Origin: Quadrisphaera granulorum
GTDB taxonomy: Bacteria; Actinomycetota; Actinomycetes; Actinomycetales; Quadrisphaeraceae
Assembly (NCBI RefSeq): GCF_003149145.1
Contig: NZ_QGDQ01000007.1
Location: 102,484 to 166,483, forward strand
Direction: 5' to 3'
Length of the DNA stretch: 64,000 bases
Part shown: positions 61,837 to 64,000 of the stretch, piece by piece
Position numbering within the stretch: position 1 is the stretch's first letter
Layout: each line of letters begins with the position of its first letter
Made by a program: the position numbers and the translations under genes
The notes under the pieces: generated by a model
Told to the model about the DNA's origin: nothing
What the model saw: the letters and a program-made list of their open reading frames with translations, nothing else
Database searches by the model: none

Positions 61837-63444
61837 GTGCTCGTGGCGACGAGGTCATCGACGAAGATCACTGAGGGACGCGCCGTGCTCGGCATCGAGT
61901 TCGGCTCGACGCGCATCAAGGCCGTACTCATCGGACCCGGCCACGAGGTGCTGGCCACCGGCGGCCACACCTGGGAGAACCAGCTGGTCGACAAGCTATG
62001 GACATACTCCGTCGATGCCGTCCGCACCGGTCTGCAGGACGCCTACGCCCAGGTCGCAGCTTTCGTGCGGGAGGAGCACGGCGTCGAGCTGACGCATCTG
62101 GCGGGCCTGGGCGTCTCGGCCATGATGCACGGCTACCTCGCCCTCAACGCCGACGGCGAGCTGCTGGTCCCGTTCCGCACCTGGCGCAACACCCACACCG
62201 GCGCCGCGGTCGAGCAGCTGTCCGCCGCCCTCGACTTCAACGTGCCGCACCGCTGGTCGATCGCCCACCTGCACCAGGCGGTGCTCGACGGCGAGGAGCA
62301 CCTGCCGCGCCTGGCCACGGCTACCACGCTGGCCGGCTATGTCCACCACGCGCTGAGCGGTGAGCACGTGCTCGGCGTCGGTGACGCGAGCGGCGTCTTC
62401 CCCATCGACAGCACCACCGGCACCTACGACGCCGCCCGCCTGGCCAGCGCCCAGCGCGTCCTGACCGACGCGGGGTTCACCGGCCAGCTGTCCGACGTGC
62501 TGCCGCGGGTGCTGTCCGCCGGTGAGGTGGCCGGCCACCTCACCGAGGCCGGTGCCCGTCTGCTCGACCCGAGCGGCACGCTGCAGCCCGGCGCCCCGCT
62601 ATGCCCCCCTGAGGGCGACGCTGGCACCGGCATGGTGGCCACCGGGTCGGTGGCTCCGCGCACCGGCAACATCAGCGCCGGCACCTCGATCTTCGCGATG
62701 GTCGTGCTCGAGGGGCCGCTCTCGCAGGTCCACCGCGAGCTCGACCTCGTGACCACCCCCGCCGGAGACCCCGTGGCGATGGTCCACTGCAACAACGGCG
62801 CCTCCGAGCTCAACGCCTGGGCGCGGCTGTTCCAGCAGTTCGCCGCAGCTGCCGGCTCCCCGCTCGACGACGCAGACGTCTTCCGCACCCTCTTCGAGGC
62901 CTCCCTCGACGGCGCCGCGGACGGCGGCGGCATGCTCGCCTACAACTACCTCTCCGGTGAGCCCATCACCGACCTGGAGGAGGGGCGGCCGCTCTTCCTG
63001 CGCACGCCCGGCAGCCCCTTCGACCTGTCGACGTTCATGCGCACCCAGATCTACGCGGCGTTCGCGACGCTGCGGATCGGCATGGACGTGCTCACCGCCG
63101 AGGGCGTGCGCCTAGACCGGATGTTCGCCCACGGCGGGGTGTTCGGCACGAAGGGCGTCGCGCAGCGTCACCTCGCCGCCGCGATCGACACCCCCGTGTC
63201 GGTAGGCGACGTCGCCGCCGAGGGGGGCGCGTGGGGCATCGCCGTCCTGGCGGCCTTCACCGCGGCACGCACGGGTGGTGCCGAGCAGCGCGGCCTGGCC
63301 GCATACCTGAACGAGGCCGTCTTCGCCGACGCGCAGCTCCAGACGCTCGAGCCCGACGACGACGACGTCGCCGGCTTCGACGCCTACCTGCGCCGGTATG
63401 TCGCGGCCCTCCCGGTGGAGCGCGCCGCCGTCGAGCACTCCTGA
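61837..63444 (+). CDS. FGGY-family carbohydrate kinase
   Basis: Sugar kinase of 535 residues. The N-terminal phosphate motif AVLGIEFGSTRIKAVLIG (about 16-33), the mid-domain GLGVSAMMHGYLAL, the second ATP motif NISAGTSIFAMVVLEG and a C-terminal adenosine region MFAHGGVFGTKGVAQRHLAA are present. Longer than xylulokinase or glycerol kinase; in length and the FAHGG motif it resembles the group next to L-arabinose or ribulose genes. GTG 61837 is used, GTG 61843 is possible. It stands alone here, after an operator-like palindrome. Substrate not assigned. Confidence 0.88.
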   Translation: MLVATRSSTKITEGRAVLGIEFGSTRIKAVLIGPGHEVLATGGHTWENQLVDKLWTYSVDAVRTGLQDAYAQVAAFVREEHGVELTHLAGLGVSAMMHGYLALNADGELLVPFRTWRNTHTGAAVEQLSAALDFNVPHRWSIAHLHQAVLDGEEHLPRLATATTLAGYVHHALSGEHVLGVGDASGVFPIDSTTGTYDAARLASAQRVLTDAGFTGQLSDVLPRVLSAGEVAGHLTEAGARLLDPSGTLQPGAPLCPPEGDAGTGMVATGSVAPRTGNISAGTSIFAMVVLEGPLSQVHRELDLVTTPAGDPVAMVHCNNGASELNAWARLFQQFAAAAGSPLDDADVFRTLFEASLDGAADGGGMLAYNYLSGEPITDLEEGRPLFLRTPGSPFDLSTFMRTQIYAAFATLRIGMDVLTAEGVRLDRMFAHGGVFGTKGVAQRHLAAAIDTPVSVGDVAAEGGAWGIAVLAAFTAARTGGAEQRGLAAYLNEAVFADAQLQTLEPDDDDVAGFDAYLRRYVAALPVERAAVEHS

Positions 63445-63450
63445 CCCGTC

Positions 63451-63894
63451 GTGTGCACGCTCATGCCGGTCGTCGTCGTCCACGTCCTTGCCCGCGCAGT
63501 GCACGCCGCCCAGGCCAGAGCGGAGCAGCTCGCGCGTACCGATGCGCTGACCGGTGTGCTCAATCGCCAGGGGATGGGTGAGTCGGCGGCGGTCATCGGC
63601 TCGTGGAACGACGCTGCCGCCGCGGACGCTGTGGCCGAGCGTCTGCTCGCGGCGGTGGAGCAGCGGGACATCCCCGGCCTGCCTCGGGTCACCATCAGCA
63701 TCGGCACCGCCTCCGTCCAGGCCGTCGACGTACTCGCGCACGAGCCCTCGGAGGTGCTGGCCTGCCTCGTCGACCAGGCCGACCAGGGCCTGTACCAGGC
63801 CAAGCACGCGGGGAGGAACCGGTTCTGCCGCAGCTCCGGCCCCGCGGGGGCGCCCTCGCAGAGCGGTGCGCCAGGGGCCAGGATCGGTGCATGA
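63451..63894 (+). pseudogene. Diguanylate cyclase remnant lacking the GGDEF core
   Basis: The frame keeps the start of a GGDEF domain (QLARTDALTGVLNRQGM, about residues 26-42) and its end (DAVAERLLAAVEQRDIPGLP, VTISIGTASV, LVDQADQGLYQAKHAGRNRF). Between LNRQGM and AERLL only about 20 unrelated residues remain, where about 80 are expected; the metal-binding Asp strand and the GGDEF motif itself are gone. Membrane segments usual upstream are also missing. It cannot make cyclic di-GMP. The end overlaps the fgd start. Confidence 0.75.
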
Positions 63895-64000
63895 GTGATG
63901 AGCGTCGTGAGCTGAAGCTGGGCTACAAGGCCTCCGCCGAGCAGTTCGACCCCGCCCAGCTAGCCGACTACGCCATCCACGCCGAAGAAGCCGGCCTGGA
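63891..64000 (+). CDS. fgd: F420-dependent glucose-6-phosphate dehydrogenase, N-terminal part
   Basis: The gene runs off the window. The visible 36 residues read MSDERRELKLGYKASAEQFD followed by PAQLADYAIHAEEAGL, which closely match the N-terminus of actinobacterial FGD (LKLGYKASAEQF). The enzyme reduces coenzyme F420 with glucose 6-phosphate in the cytoplasm. This supports an actinobacterial host. Its ATG overlaps the stop of the GGDEF remnant (ATGA). Confidence 0.85.
   Translation, partial: MSDERRELKLGYKASAEQFDPAQLADYAIHAEEAGL

Overview
The window is very GC-rich DNA whose genes are packed with 4-bp ATGA/GTGA overlaps. It encodes an F420-dependent glucose-6-phosphate dehydrogenase start (right edge), actinobacterial-type IclR, LacI and PadR regulators, and three methyl-accepting chemotaxis receptor genes. 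This points to a chromosomal segment of a motile soil actinobacterium, possibly of the Kineosporiaceae type (inference; no rRNA or tRNA gene is visible to fix it). GC content was judged by eye, not computed.

Layout. 1-5.9 kb: end of a plus-strand operon with a ribose-type ABC importer (ATPase, permease, lipoprotein binding protein), an SDR dehydrogenase, a ketose-3-epimerase-like TIM barrel and a benzaldehyde-dehydrogenase-like ALDH. 6.1-18.5 kb: a chemoreceptor followed by a complete protocatechuate branch of the beta-ketoadipate pathway (pobA, pcaHG, pcaB, fused pcaDC, pcaIJ, pcaF), with two IclR regulators and one LysR regulator. A repeated operator-like palindrome TTCCG-N5-CGGAA lies at three control regions. 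18.5-24.9 kb: MetX-like hydrolase, PucR-type regulator, SNF2 ATPase, nucleoside hydrolase and a possible tiny secreted peptide. 25-38.5 kb: a sugar-acid catabolic island with a MalEFG-type importer, two TIM-barrel isomerases, a Gfo/Idh dehydrogenase, a GPH-family symporter, gluconokinase, a LarA-family nickel epimerase, glucuronate isomerase (UxaC) and a fructuronate-reductase-like dehydrogenase. 38.7-42.8 kb: LacI/MFS pair, ZapE-like ATPase and small proteins. 42.8-49.8 kb: a patch of broken genes mixed with small membrane and lipoprotein genes. 49.9-53.9 kb: a LacI regulator divergent from larE-larB-larC, which make the nickel-pincer cofactor used by LarA enzymes. 54-64 kb: a chemoreceptor pseudogene, a frameshifted epimerase, an IS256-type element, a truncated hydrolase, a PepSY protein, an FGGY kinase, a gutted GGDEF gene and the start of fgd.

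Main result. The 25-38.5 kb island and the distant larEBC operon look like one regulon. The direct repeat GTTGCC-N4-GTTGCC (exact 10-bp period, at most one mismatch) occurs six times, in the control regions of the importer operon, the second isomerase and Gfo/Idh gene, the symporter, larA-gntK and uxaC-uxuB, and lacI and larEBC. The enzymes fit a D-glucuronate route without mannonate dehydratase: glucuronate to fructuronate (UxaC), to mannonate (UxuB-like), to gluconate (LarA-family C2 epimerase), to 6-phosphogluconate (GntK). The LarA homologue keeps both catalytic histidines, the cofactor-binding lysine and the nickel-binding histidine at the spacing known for lactate racemase around the cofactor. 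The substrate assignment is inference.

Other signals: three equally spaced perfect palindromes between pobA and its neighbouring iclR gene; a dispersed repeat with core GTGATCATGG in at least eight places; a family of TTGGCCCCTT hairpins; and many gene remnants right of 42.8 kb, including a chemoreceptor with two in-frame amber codons.
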